A DNA stretch of 6,417 bases from Sedimenticola sp. (GCA_027041035.1 JALULB010000383.1:1-6417); one strand, 5' to 3'; positions 1 through 6,417 are shown, counted from the first letter of the stretch. Numbers and translations are program-made. The notes: generated by a model not told the origin, from the letters alone.

Positions 1-1390
<1,390 letters not shown>

Positions 1391-1433
1391 TCGGCATACC
1401 GTCGGTCGCGTGGCTTGCCCCGGCGGTTTGTTT

Positions 1434-1441
1434 GGCAAGGT
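1434..1441. repeat. Target-site duplication, left copy (GGCAAGGT)
   Basis: The 8-bp sequence GGCAAGGT at 1434-1441 is repeated exactly at 1710-1717, immediately outside the two GTAA.../...TTAC tips of the element. The match reads as 9 bp if the next G is counted, but on the left that G is the first base of the inverted repeat, so 8 bp is the consistent length. Confidence 0.8.
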
Positions 1442-1470
1442 GTAACTACTCAGCTAACCGCTGAAATGCG
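1442..1470 (+). repeat. Subterminal inverted repeat, left arm (partner 1650-1678)
   Basis: The 29 bases 1442-1470 match the reverse complement of 1650-1678 at 26 of 29 positions (differences at 1448, 1454 and 1456). The left arm includes the terminal GTAACTACTCAG. The right arm is an inner copy lying 31 bp inside the right tip, so the right end carries two copies of the end motif (1667-1678 and 1697-1709) and the left end one. Confidence 0.75.
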
Positions 1471-1649
1471 CCAGCTCTGCGTTCAAAAATGGTCATTTAC
1501 ACTCGTAAACCGGCAATTGCTCCTGCATTGCCCTAACGTTCATGACGCGGGGCGGCGCCACCCCAGATCATGAAAATCAACAACTTAAGTGTATTTTCAC
1601 ATTAATAAGTTACATCCCTGTAACGATCATATTTTTTGCCTTGATCTGA

Positions 1650-1678
1650 CGCATTTCAGCGGTGATCTGAGCAGTTAC
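1650..1678 (-). repeat. Subterminal inverted repeat, right inner arm (partner 1442-1470)
   Basis: This is the reverse-complement partner of 1442-1470. It ends in CTGAGCAGTTAC, a one-base variant of the terminal CTGAGTAGTTAC found 31 bp further right. Two such motifs in the same orientation could be tandem transposase-binding sites or the trace of an earlier end. Confidence 0.7.
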
Positions 1679-1709
1679 CCTTTATTTGATCTACTCGCTG
1701 AGTAGTTAC

Positions 1710-1717
1710 GGCAAGGT
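1710..1717. repeat. Target-site duplication, right copy (GGCAAGGT)
   Basis: This exact copy of 1434-1441 directly follows the right tip of the element. The next base, 1718, is the first base of the terminator palindrome, so the insertion point lay right beside that palindrome. Confidence 0.8.
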
Positions 1718-1749
1718 GCTGAAAAAGGCCATGCATGGCCTTTTTCAGC
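1718..1749. terminator. Bidirectional intrinsic terminator between thiC and the SH3 gene
   Basis: This is a perfect 32-bp palindrome with 16-bp arms centred at 1733/1734. It has an A5 tract, a GGCCATGCATGGCC core and a T5 tract, so both strands give a GC-rich hairpin followed by U. It ends 6 bp after the stop codon of the minus-strand gene (1756). On the plus strand it would end the thiC transcript, which now must first pass through the inserted element. Confidence 0.85.
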
Positions 1750-1755
1750 CGTCGG

Positions 1756-2439
1756 CTAAAGGCTGCCCCAGGAGTTCTTGCGTCGCTGAAAGCGCAGGCG
1801 TGGCAGGATCAGTCCAATCAGTATCCCGCCCAGCGTCACCAATGCGCCGTTGAGCAGCCATTTCTGCGCGGTGGTGTTCGATAGCTCCTGGTTCTCCTGC
1901 TTCAACTCTTCGATCTGCTGGATCAGCGACACCTGTTTCTTGCGCAGCTCGTTGCGTTCGTTGCTGATGCGTACCGCGTTCGCCGAGGTGTGTCGCAATG
2001 CCTCCAGTTGCTTCGCCAGCTCGTCGCGTTCCCGTTGCAACTGTTGCCTGGCGCTGCTGAGTTCCGCATTCTCTGTCTGCAAGGTGGACAGGCGGGCAGC
2101 CAGTTTGTCCGGTTCCGCCTGTAGTTCGTCGAGACGCTTCTGCGCGACAGCCAGGCGCTCGCGCGCGCTGGGTTCATTCATCAACTGATGCAGCAACACA
2201 TAGCCGGTCTTGCCGCTTTTCACGCGTACATGGGCATAACCGGTCTTCTTGTTGACGCCAAGTATCTCGACCGGGTAACCGCTGGGCAGACGACGCAGGA
2301 TCTTGAAGCGCGAGCCTTCGCCGGCGCGCATCATGATCCTGGATTGATCGGTGATGTAGCGGGTTTCGGCGCCGGCGATGCCAGCGCAGCTCAATATCAG
2401 GAAGGACAACAGGACGACGGGCAGCTTGCGAGTATTCAA
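1756..2439 (-). CDS. YgiM-type SH3-domain protein with C-terminal membrane anchor
   Basis: This 227-residue protein has the layout of the TIGR04211 / YgiM family. A Sec signal peptide at residues 1-24 (hydrophobic VVLLSFLILSCAGIAGA, likely cut before ETRYI) is followed by a bacterial SH3 domain at about 26-88. A long charged, Gln/Glu/Leu-rich coiled coil spans about 91-188, a membrane helix about 194-213 (WLLNGALVTLGGILIGLILP), and a short basic tail follows. The SH3 domain and coiled coil should face the periplasm, with the tail in the cytoplasm. The exact function is not known to me; cell-envelope work is the family expectation. The start is TTG at 2439-2437: an in-frame TGA lies two codons upstream, AGAGGTGA precedes it closely, and later starts would cut the signal peptide. 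Cys18 (ILSC) is a poor lipobox, so a lipoprotein is less likely. The gene follows argF after 76 bp. Confidence 0.88.
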   Translation of the reverse strand: MNTRKLPVVLLSFLILSCAGIAGAETRYITDQSRIMMRAGEGSRFKILRRLPSGYPVEILGVNKKTGYAHVRVKSGKTGYVLLHQLMNEPSARERLAVAQKRLDELQAEPDKLAARLSTLQTENAELSSARQQLQRERDELAKQLEALRHTSANAVRISNERNELRKKQVSLIQQIEELKQENQELSNTTAQKWLLNGALVTLGGILIGLILPRLRFQRRKNSWGSL

Positions 2440-2460
2440 CGATCACCTCTTGACATCGCC

Positions 2461-2494
2461 GCGCACCGAATGCGTGCGCCATGCGGCGATTATG
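2461..2494 (-). promoter_or_regulatory. Candidate extended -10 promoter and leader hairpin for the SH3 gene
   Basis: On the minus strand TGG-CATAAT (-10 hexamer at 2494-2489) fits an extended -10, TGn then 5/6 of TATAAT. No good -35 is seen upstream, where the argF end lies. The predicted transcript carries a hairpin with 6-bp arms GCGCAC/GTGCGC (2461-2466 with 2474-2479) shortly before the TTG start. No terminator is seen after argF, so readthrough from argDF is equally possible. Confidence 0.45.
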
Positions 2495-2515
2495 CCATAA
2501 GCCGCCGGCTGTTGG

Positions 2516-3448
2516 TCACGCGGGGGAAAGCAGTAGTTCCAGCAATGCTTTCTGCGCATGCAGGCGATTCTCGGCTTCGTCCCATACCACGCTGCGCGGG
2601 CCATCGATGACCTCGGCGCTGACCTCTTCGCCGCGATGCGCGGGCAGGCAGTGCATGAACAGCGCGTCGGGCTTCGCGACCGCCATCACCCGGTTGTCGA
2701 CCTGGTAGCCGGCAAAAGCTTTCTCCCGCGCCTTCTGTTCTTCTTCCTGACCCATGCTGGCCCACACGTCGGTAACCACCAGGTCGCATCCCTCGGCCGC
2801 CACGACCGGGTCGCGGATGATCTCGCAGCGATCCCCGGCGGCGGAGAGTATCCCGGTATCCGGGTCGTAGCCGGCCGGGCAGGCAATGCGCAGGCGGAAG
2901 TCGAACTGCCGCGCGGCGTTGATGTAGGAGTGGCACATATTGTTGCCGTCGCCGACCCATAATGCGGTCTTGCCACGCATGTCGCCGCGATGCTCGTACC
3001 AGGTCTGCATGTCGGCGAGCAACTGGCAGGGGTGAAACTGGTCGGTCAGGCCATTGATGATAGGTACACGGGAATGCATGGCGAAGGTTTCGACGGTCGT
3101 CTGATCGAAGGTGCGGATCATGATGCCGTCGACCATGCGCGACATCACGCGGGCGCTGTCTTCCAATGGCTCGCCGCGACCGAGTTGCGTATCGCGCGCG
3201 GAGAGAAAGATGGCGCCGCCACCGAACTGGATCATGCCAGTCTCGAATGATACCCGGGTACGCGTCGATGCCTTGTCGAAGATCATCCCGAGCACGCGGT
3301 TCTTCAGCGGCTCGTACAGTTCGCCGGCATACTGGCGGTCTTTCAACTCGATGGCGCGCCGGATCAATTGCATTGGCTCGTCGCCGCGCAGATCCAGCAG
3401 GCTCAGGAAGTGCCGGGTCGATGGGTTCGAGATCACGGCTTTGGTCAT
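2516..3448 (-). CDS. argF: Ornithine carbamoyltransferase (anabolic type)
   Basis: ArgF is a cytosolic transferase that joins carbamoyl phosphate and L-ornithine to give citrulline, the sixth step of arginine synthesis. The 310-residue length is normal for the family (about 305-335). Visible motifs are the carbamoyl-phosphate loop STRTR at 61-65, HPCQ at 139-142, WVGDGNN at 164-170, the ornithine-side SMG loop at 231-233 and HCLPAHRG at 266-273. All key residues are present. The open frame continues upstream to 3955, but similarity begins at [20 protein letters not shown], so the ATG at 3448-3446 is the start. The upstream stretch is argD in another frame. The start overlaps the argD stop as ATGA, which suggests translational coupling. 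A catabolic arcB role is unlikely because no arc genes are adjacent and argD is. Confidence 0.96.
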   Translation of the reverse strand: MTKAVISNPSTRHFLSLLDLRGDEPMQLIRRAIELKDRQYAGELYEPLKNRVLGMIFDKASTRTRVSFETGMIQFGGGAIFLSARDTQLGRGEPLEDSARVMSRMVDGIMIRTFDQTTVETFAMHSRVPIINGLTDQFHPCQLLADMQTWYEHRGDMRGKTALWVGDGNNMCHSYINAARQFDFRLRIACPAGYDPDTGILSAAGDRCEIIRDPVVAAEGCDLVVTDVWASMGQEEEQKAREKAFAGYQVDNRVMAVAKPDALFMHCLPAHRGEEVSAEVIDGPRSVVWDEAENRLHAQKALLELLLSPA

Positions 3449-4632
3449 GGACTGGTTTCCTCGCGGAGAAAGTCGCGGATCAGCGCGCCCAGGCGGCTTG
3501 CCAGTTCGTCGCATTCGGCGTCGCTGATGATCAGCGGGGGCAGCAGACGCACGACATTTCCGGCGGTGACGTTGATCAACAGCTTTTCGCTCAAGGCCCG
3601 CGTGACCAGTTCGGCGCACGGCCGGTCGAGTTCGATGCCGATCATCAGCCCGCGGGCGCGAATGTCGACGACGCCATCGCTGGATTGCAAAGCCTCGTTG
3701 AAAGCGGCGAGCAGCCTTTCGCCGGCCTTTTCCGCGCGGCTGGGCAGCGATTCGGCATGCATGACCTCGATCACCGCCAGCGCCGCCGCGCAGGCCAGCG
3801 GGTTTCCACCGAAGGTCGAGCCATGATTCCCCGGAGCAAGAATCTCCGCGGCCCAGCCGCTGGCCAGGCACGCACCGATCGGCACGCCATTGCCCAGGGC
3901 TTTCGCCAGGGTCATCACGTCCGGCAGGATGTCTTCGTGCTGGCAGGCGAACCATTTACCGGTACGACCCATGCCGGTCTGGATCTCGTCGACCATCATC
4001 AGCCAGTCGTTGTCGTCGCAGAGCTGCCTGATGCCTTGTAGATAACCCTTGTCCGGGATATTCACGCCACCTTCGCCTTGTATCGGCTCGACGAGTACGG
4101 CAACGACGTTTTGAGCGCTCGCGGCGATCTGCCGGATGGCTTCCAGGTCATTAAACGGGACACGCACGAAACCGCTCACCAAGGGTTCGAAACCCGCTTG
4201 CACCTTGCGATTGCCGGTGGCGCTCAACGTGGCCATGGTGCGACCATGGAAACTGTTCTCGGTTACGATGATGGCGGGCGCGCCGATACCCTTCCGGTGC
4301 CCGTACAGACGCGCGATCTTGATCGCGGCTTCGTTGGCCTCGGCACCGGAATTGCCGAAAAAGACGCGGTCCATGCCGGCCAGCGCGGTGAGACGTTCGC
4401 CAAGCAGTTGTTGATTGGCGATGCCATACAGGTTGGACGTATGCACCAGCTTGCTGGCTTGATCACATAGCGCCTGGCTGACCGACGGATGCGCATGGCC
4501 CAGGCCGCATACGGCGATGCCGGCAATCGCATCGAGATAGCTTGCGCCCTGGTCGTCGAACAGCCGGCAGCCTTCGCCATGGCTGAAGGTGACTGGCAGA
4601 CGCGCATAGGTCGCCATCAGAGGGTCGGGCAT
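3445..4632 (-). CDS. argD: Acetylornithine aminotransferase (class III, PLP)
   Basis: ArgD is a cytosolic PLP enzyme that transfers an amino group from glutamate to N-acetylglutamate semialdehyde, giving N-acetylornithine. In many bacteria it also serves lysine synthesis as succinyldiaminopimelate aminotransferase. The 395-residue length is typical. Class III landmarks appear in order: GNSGAEAN (93-100) for the PLP phosphate, SFHGRT (127-132), [10 protein letters not shown] (181-190), the PLP-ring Asp in DEIQTG (D215), the Schiff-base lysine K244 in [22 protein letters not shown] (272-280), and GLMIGIEL (328-335). The ATG at 4632-4630 has only a weak GGA about nine bases upstream; Met6 (ATGGCGACC) is a possible alternative start. 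The stop overlaps the argF ATG, so the two genes form a unit. A related class III enzyme such as AstC or GabT is less likely given the argF partner. Confidence 0.94.
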   Translation of the reverse strand: MPDPLMATYARLPVTFSHGEGCRLFDDQGASYLDAIAGIAVCGLGHAHPSVSQALCDQASKLVHTSNLYGIANQQLLGERLTALAGMDRVFFGNSGAEANEAAIKIARLYGHRKGIGAPAIIVTENSFHGRTMATLSATGNRKVQAGFEPLVSGFVRVPFNDLEAIRQIAASAQNVVAVLVEPIQGEGGVNIPDKGYLQGIRQLCDDNDWLMMVDEIQTGMGRTGKWFACQHEDILPDVMTLAKALGNGVPIGACLASGWAAEILAPGNHGSTFGGNPLACAAALAVIEVMHAESLPSRAEKAGERLLAAFNEALQSSDGVVDIRARGLMIGIELDRPCAELVTRALSEKLLINVTAGNVVRLLPPLIISDAECDELASRLGALIRDFLREETSP

Positions 4633-4659
4633 GTCATTGATTCCAGGAAAAGACCAAAC

Positions 4660-4685
4660 AAAAAAGGCCGCCCGTGGGCCGCCTT
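4660..4685 (-). terminator. Intrinsic terminator in the argD leader (candidate attenuator)
   Basis: Read on the minus strand, a GC-rich hairpin (AAGGC pairs with GCCTT, one G/G mismatch, then GCC pairs with GGC around a 4-base loop) is followed by six T (4665-4660). It lies downstream of the predicted argD promoter and ends 27 bases before the argD ATG. No minus-strand gene upstream needs ending, and the plus-strand reading has no T-run, so the signal is directed at the argD transcript itself. A role in attenuation is inferred. Confidence 0.65.
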
Positions 4686-4701
4686 GCTGAATTCAGAAAA
4701 T

Positions 4702-4736
4702 CCGGACGGGTATTCCATCCGGTTTTCCGTAAAACC
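4702..4736 (-). promoter_or_regulatory. Two hairpins at the 5' end of the argD leader RNA
   Basis: Hairpin 1 (4736-4721) is a perfect stem GGTTTT/AAAACC with loop ACGG at the predicted RNA 5' end. Hairpin 2 (4722-4702) has an 8-bp stem (CCGGA/TCCGG, a T-G wobble, GG/CC) and a 5-base loop. They share two bases (4721-4722), so they compete at the boundary. Together with the terminator hairpin, three structures fill about 75 bases of leader. Confidence 0.5.
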
Positions 4737-4740
4737 TTAA

Positions 4741-4769
4741 AAGATAACGAATGGCGGCTGATGTGGCAA
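4741..4769 (-). promoter_or_regulatory. Predicted sigma70 promoter for argD-argF
   Basis: On the minus strand, TTGCCA (4769-4764, 5/6 of the -35 consensus) and TATCTT (4746-4741, 4/6 of the -10 consensus) are separated by exactly 17 bp. Transcription would begin near 4735, about 100 bases before the argD ATG. No convincing E. coli-type ARG box pair was found. A half-site-like TGAATTTT lies upstream (4803-4796 on the minus strand) and a 10-bp palindrome CTGAATTCAG at 4687-4696 is in the leader. Confidence 0.6.
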
Positions 4770-4845
4770 GCGATTATTTTACCTGTGCTACCCCGGAAAA
4801 TTCACGAGCTGCACTCGCATTGACCTGTCTGTTTGCTGTTAGCGC

Positions 4846-4874
4846 TTGCAGGGACGGGGGCGTATCGGTAGAAT
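4846..4874 (+). promoter_or_regulatory. Predicted sigma70 promoter for rpsF-rpsR-rplI
   Basis: TAGAAT at 4869-4874 matches 5/6 of the -10 consensus. TTGCAG at 4846-4851, 17 bp upstream, is a partial -35. A TTGACC at 4820-4825 is a better -35 hexamer but has no matching -10 at 16-18 bp. Transcription would start near 4881, leaving a leader of about 54 bases before the rpsF ATG. Confidence 0.6.
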
Positions 4875-4887
4875 CGCGCGTTTCCTT

Positions 4888-4929
4888 GCTCCACCGGCAT
4901 CGACCGGGGGGCTGAACAACCGTAAGGAG
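4888..4929 (+). promoter_or_regulatory. Structured rpsF leader, candidate S6:S18 autoregulatory RNA
   Basis: The leader folds as GCTCC (4888-4892) with GGGGC (4908-4912), a bulged A4893, then CCGG (4894-4897) with CCGG (4904-4907) around loop CATCGA. It is followed by AACAACCGT and the Shine-Dalgarno AAGGAG (4924-4929), 5 bases before the ATG. An S6:S18-binding leader with a conserved CCG trinucleotide is known upstream of rpsF in many bacteria. CCG occurs here at 4894, 4904 and 4920, and I cannot tell by eye which would be the bound one. Confidence 0.45.
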
Positions 4930-4934
4930 TTAGT

Positions 4935-5327
4935 ATGCGTCATTACGAAATCGTGTTCATGGTGCACCCTGATCAGAGTGATCAGGTGCCTTCCATGATC
5001 GAACGCTACCGTGGCATCATCGAGAAAGAAGGCGGCAGTATCCACCGTCTGGAGGATTGGGGTCGCCGTCAACTGGCTTACCCGATCCAGAAACTGCACA
5101 AGGCGCACTATGTTCTGATCAACGCGGAATGTGGTCAGGCTGAAATCAGTGAGCTGGAGACAGCGTTCCGCTTCAATGACGCGGTATTGCGCAACCTGAT
5201 CATTCGCCGGGACAGCGCGATCACGGAGCCTTCATTGCTGGCCAGGACCGATGAGCGCGAGGCGCCGGCCGCCGCCGAACCCGCGAGCAAACCCGCCGCG
5301 CCCGCCACCCAGCCCGCCGCAGAGTAA
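4935..5327 (+). CDS. rpsF: Small ribosomal subunit protein bS6
   Basis: bS6 binds the central domain of 16S rRNA together with bS18 on the platform of the 30S subunit. The 130 residues start with the family's [14 protein letters not shown] and contain [20 protein letters not shown] (31-50), [13 protein letters not shown] (53-65) and [14 protein letters not shown] (80-93), which cover the ferredoxin-like fold. After about residue 108 comes a low-complexity tail rich in Ala and Pro that ends in AAE, in place of the glutamate-ended tail known from E. coli S6. The start is set by AAGGAG at 4924-4929. It is first in a three-gene ribosomal operon; rpsR follows after 17 bp. Confidence 0.98.
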   Translation: MRHYEIVFMVHPDQSDQVPSMIERYRGIIEKEGGSIHRLEDWGRRQLAYPIQKLHKAHYVLINAECGQAEISELETAFRFNDAVLRNLIIRRDSAITEPSLLARTDEREAPAAAEPASKPAAPATQPAAE

Positions 5328-5344
5328 GTTCCGGAGAAATCACT

Positions 5345-5569
5345 ATGTCACGTTATTTTCGTCGCAAGAAGTATTGCCGTTTCACCGCCGAAGGCATCAC
5401 GGATATCGATTACAAGGATCTGGCGCTGCTGAAACAGTATGTCACCGAGACCGGCAAGATCGTGCCGAGCCGGATCACCGGCACCAATGCCAAATACCAG
5501 CGTCAGCTGGCCACCGCCGTAAAACGCGCGCGCTTTCTGGCGCTGCTGCCGTTCTGCGACCAGCATTGA
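5345..5569 (+). CDS. rpsR: Small ribosomal subunit protein bS18
   Basis: bS18 is the rRNA-binding partner of bS6 on the 30S platform. The 74-residue length is normal. It begins [13 protein letters not shown] and carries the family core [20 protein letters not shown] (23-42) and [20 protein letters not shown] (43-62), then RFLALLPF. Cysteines lie at 11 and 71; the usual zinc-type cluster of four Cys is absent, as in most gammaproteobacterial copies. GGAG at 5333-5336 stands 8 bases before the ATG. The gap to rpsF is only 17 bp: priB, which sits here in E. coli, is missing, an arrangement also known from Pseudomonas. The gene is co-transcribed with rpsF and rplI. Confidence 0.98.
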   Translation: MSRYFRRKKYCRFTAEGITDIDYKDLALLKQYVTETGKIVPSRITGTNAKYQRQLATAVKRARFLALLPFCDQH

Positions 5570-5584
5570 TTCGGGGAGAGAGCA

Positions 5585-6031
5585 ATGGATGTCATTCTGC
5601 TTGATAAAGTCGATAACCTGGGTAACCTGGGCGACAAGGTAAGCGTACGCAACGGCTATGGCCGTAACTTTCTGATTCCCGCTGGCAAGGCCGTACCGGC
5701 CACGAAGGATAATCTGGAGGCCTTTGAAAAGCGCCGCGCCGAACTGGAGAAACAGGCCGCCGAGAAACAGGCCGCCGCCGAGAGTCGCAAGACCGAGATC
5801 GAGGCGCTGGAGATCACCATCCCGTGCAAGACCGGCGAGGAAGGCCGTTTGTTCGGCTCGATCGGCACCATCGATATCAGCGAGGCCGTGACCAAGGCCG
5901 GCGTCGAGCTGGCGAAACAGGAAGTGCGTCTGCCGGAAGGACCGTTCCGGATGGTCGGCGAATACGAGGTGCAGCTGCATCTGCACAGCGATGTCAATGC
6001 CAACCTGAAGCTGATTATCGTCCCCGAGTAA
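5585..6031 (+). CDS. rplI: Large ribosomal subunit protein bL9
   Basis: bL9 binds 23S rRNA near the L1 stalk base and reaches across the ribosome surface, helping to hold the reading frame. The 148 residues show both domains. The N-terminal rRNA-binding part carries the L9 signature ([20 protein letters not shown] at 13-32, then AGKAVPAT). A long connecting helix rich in Lys, Glu, Ala and Gln spans about 41-75. The C-terminal domain has [16 protein letters not shown] (87-102) and ends [21 protein letters not shown] at 5573-5578 is 6 bases before the ATG, and the gap to rpsR is 15 bp. It is the last gene of the operon, with a terminator 21 bp after the stop. Confidence 0.98.
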   Translation: MDVILLDKVDNLGNLGDKVSVRNGYGRNFLIPAGKAVPATKDNLEAFEKRRAELEKQAAEKQAAAESRKTEIEALEITIPCKTGEEGRLFGSIGTIDISEAVTKAGVELAKQEVRLPEGPFRMVGEYEVQLHLHSDVNANLKLIIVPE

Positions 6032-6052
6032 ATCATCGCGCGAACCACTTGA

Positions 6053-6086
6053 AAGAAAGGCCGCGATCGCGGCCTTTCTTGTTTTT
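6053..6086 (+). terminator. Intrinsic terminator of the rpsF-rpsR-rplI operon
   Basis: A perfect 28-bp palindrome at 6053-6080 (arms AAGAAAGGCCGCGA and its complement) is followed by G and five T (6082-6086). It is GC-rich at the core with an A-rich lead-in and T-rich exit, and lies 21 bp after the rplI stop. It separates ribosomal protein transcription from dnaB. Confidence 0.9.
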
Positions 6087-6100
6087 CGAGGGCGGGTTTT

Positions 6101-6116
6101 CCGCTATGCTTAGCGG
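6101..6116 (+). promoter_or_regulatory. Palindrome overlapping a possible dnaB -10 element
   Basis: CCGCTA (6101-6106) and TAGCGG (6111-6116) form a perfect 6-bp inverted repeat around TGCT. Inside it, TATGCT (6105-6110) could be a -10 hexamer; the -35 at the proper distance is poor (TTTTTC, 6082-6087, within the terminator T-run). It ends 12 bp before the dnaB ATG. It may be an operator-like site, a leader hairpin or a minor terminator-side structure; I cannot choose between these. Confidence 0.35.
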
Positions 6117-6128
6117 CCCTTCAGTGGA

Positions 6129-6417
6129 ATGACCGTCGTGGAAACGCCTTTCGAACCCCCGTTCAATCCCGCCGACATGGCCACCGACAGCCTGCGCGTT
6201 CCGCCGCATTCGATCAGCGCCGAACAGTCGGTGCTCGGCGGGCTGATGCTGGACAACAGCACCTGGGATCAGGTCGCCGATCGCATCGTCGAGATTGATT
6301 TCTACCGGCGCGAGCATCAGTTGATGTTCCGTGCGGTCGAACACCTCGCGGACGAGAGCAAGCCTTTCGACGCGGTTACCCTCGGCGAGGAACTGAAACG
6401 ACTCGACGTGCTGGAGG
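6129..6417 (+). CDS. dnaB: Replicative DNA helicase DnaB, N-terminal part, cut by window edge
   Basis: DnaB is the hexameric 5'-3' helicase that opens the replication fork and recruits primase. Only 96 codons are in the window. They hold a short variable leader and then the start of the N-terminal helical domain: RVPPHSISAEQSVLGGLMLD (23-42), NSTWDQVADRIVE, DFYRREHQLMFRAVEHL and FDAVTLGEELKR. The helicase core with its Walker motifs lies to the right. The start is uncertain. The ATG at 6129 gives a leader close in length to that of pseudomonad DnaB but lacks a well-spaced Shine-Dalgarno. The GTG at 6138 has GGA 9 bases upstream, and the ATG at 6177 is also in frame. The position after rplI is the common gammaproteobacterial order, but the terminator at 6053 implies its own promoter. 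Confidence 0.93.
   Translation, partial: MTVVETPFEPPFNPADMATDSLRVPPHSISAEQSVLGGLMLDNSTWDQVADRIVEIDFYRREHQLMFRAVEHLADESKPFDAVTLGEELKRLDVLE

Larger units (their letters stand above)
1442..1709. mobile_element. 268-bp non-autonomous element (MITE) with IS66-type ends
   Basis: The segment is bounded by perfect 13-bp inverted repeats, GTAACTACTCAGC at 1442-1454 and its reverse complement at 1697-1709. It is flanked by a perfect 8-bp direct repeat GGCAAGGT (1434-1441 and 1710-1717). IS66-family insertion sequences are known for ends starting 5'-GTAA and for 8-bp target duplications, so this family is the likely source of the transposase; that is an inference from ends and duplication length only. 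The element has no convincing ORF and is much more AT-rich than the genes around it (24 G/C in the 80 bases 1571-1650, hand count). Inside are a second, longer inverted repeat, a GC-rich near-palindrome at 1541-1572 and small hairpins. It probably moved by a transposase supplied elsewhere in the genome. The intact target duplication and perfect tips suggest a fairly recent insertion. Confidence 0.8.

Noticed and set aside
1391..1441. A hairpin CTTGCC (1414-1419) with GGCAAG (1434-1439) after the thiC stop
   Set aside because: It has a 6-bp stem with a 14-base loop and no following T-run, too weak to call a terminator. Its right arm is simply the duplicated target site.
3449..3955. An in-frame 5' extension of argF that would give a 479-residue protein
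   Set aside because: The added residues are the argD gene read in another frame; family similarity and length both put the start at 3448.
3166..4041. A long plus-strand ORF of 291 codons opposite argF and argD
   Set aside because: It lies opposite two clearly recognised genes and its protein is low-complexity Arg/Ala/Gln-rich without a family signature, as expected for the antisense of GC-rich coding DNA.
4617..4718. A 33-codon ORF on the minus strand in the argD leader (MEYPSGF...), a possible leader peptide
   Set aside because: It has no clear Shine-Dalgarno, contains only one Arg codon, runs straight through the terminator hairpin and overlaps the argD start. Nothing supports a classical Arg leader peptide, though the ORF cannot be excluded.
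4687..4803. ArgR boxes around the argD promoter
   Set aside because: Only isolated half-site-like TGAAT sequences and the palindrome CTGAATTCAG were seen, without a proper pair of 18-bp boxes; ArgR control is plausible but not shown.
5348..5986. A 212-codon minus-strand ORF opposite rpsR and rplI
   Set aside because: It is antisense to two ribosomal protein genes and shows no recognisable domain; it has no Shine-Dalgarno or promoter that I can see.

Overview
The window reads as ordinary chromosomal DNA of a GC-rich gammaproteobacterium. The gene order rpsF-rpsR-rplI-dnaB without priB, a YgiM-type SH3/anchor protein and the form of ThiC all suit non-enteric Gammaproteobacteria (Pseudomonas-like or purple-sulfur/Chromatiales-like lineages). 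This placement is inferred from gene content and was not checked by any search.

Left part (1-1755): the C-terminal three quarters of thiC (thiamine pyrimidine synthase) runs off the left edge. It is followed by an AT-rich intergenic region. Most of that region is one 268-bp non-coding insertion (1442-1709) with 13-bp perfect terminal inverted repeats beginning GTAA and a perfect 8-bp target duplication, the hallmarks of an IS66-type non-autonomous element (MITE). It sits directly against a 32-bp perfect palindrome that serves as a two-way terminator between thiC and the convergent gene.

Middle part (1756-4770, minus strand): the order of transcription is argD (acetylornithine aminotransferase), argF (ornithine carbamoyltransferase, overlapping argD by 4 bp), then a gene for a secreted or membrane-anchored SH3/coiled-coil protein with a TTG start. 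ArgD makes N-acetylornithine, and after deacetylation ArgF converts ornithine to citrulline, so the pair covers two steps of arginine synthesis. A good sigma70-type promoter lies upstream of argD. Between it and the argD start the leader RNA can form two hairpins and then a hairpin followed by six U, a candidate transcription attenuator.

Right part (4771-6417, plus strand): a divergent promoter and a structured leader (candidate S6:S18 autoregulatory site) precede the ribosomal protein operon rpsF-rpsR-rplI, which ends in a strong intrinsic terminator. The replicative helicase gene dnaB then starts and runs off the right edge.

I saw no new protein system. The parts most worth a second look are the MITE, the argD leader and the palindrome before dnaB. 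No tRNA, rRNA, CRISPR array or phage gene was seen.
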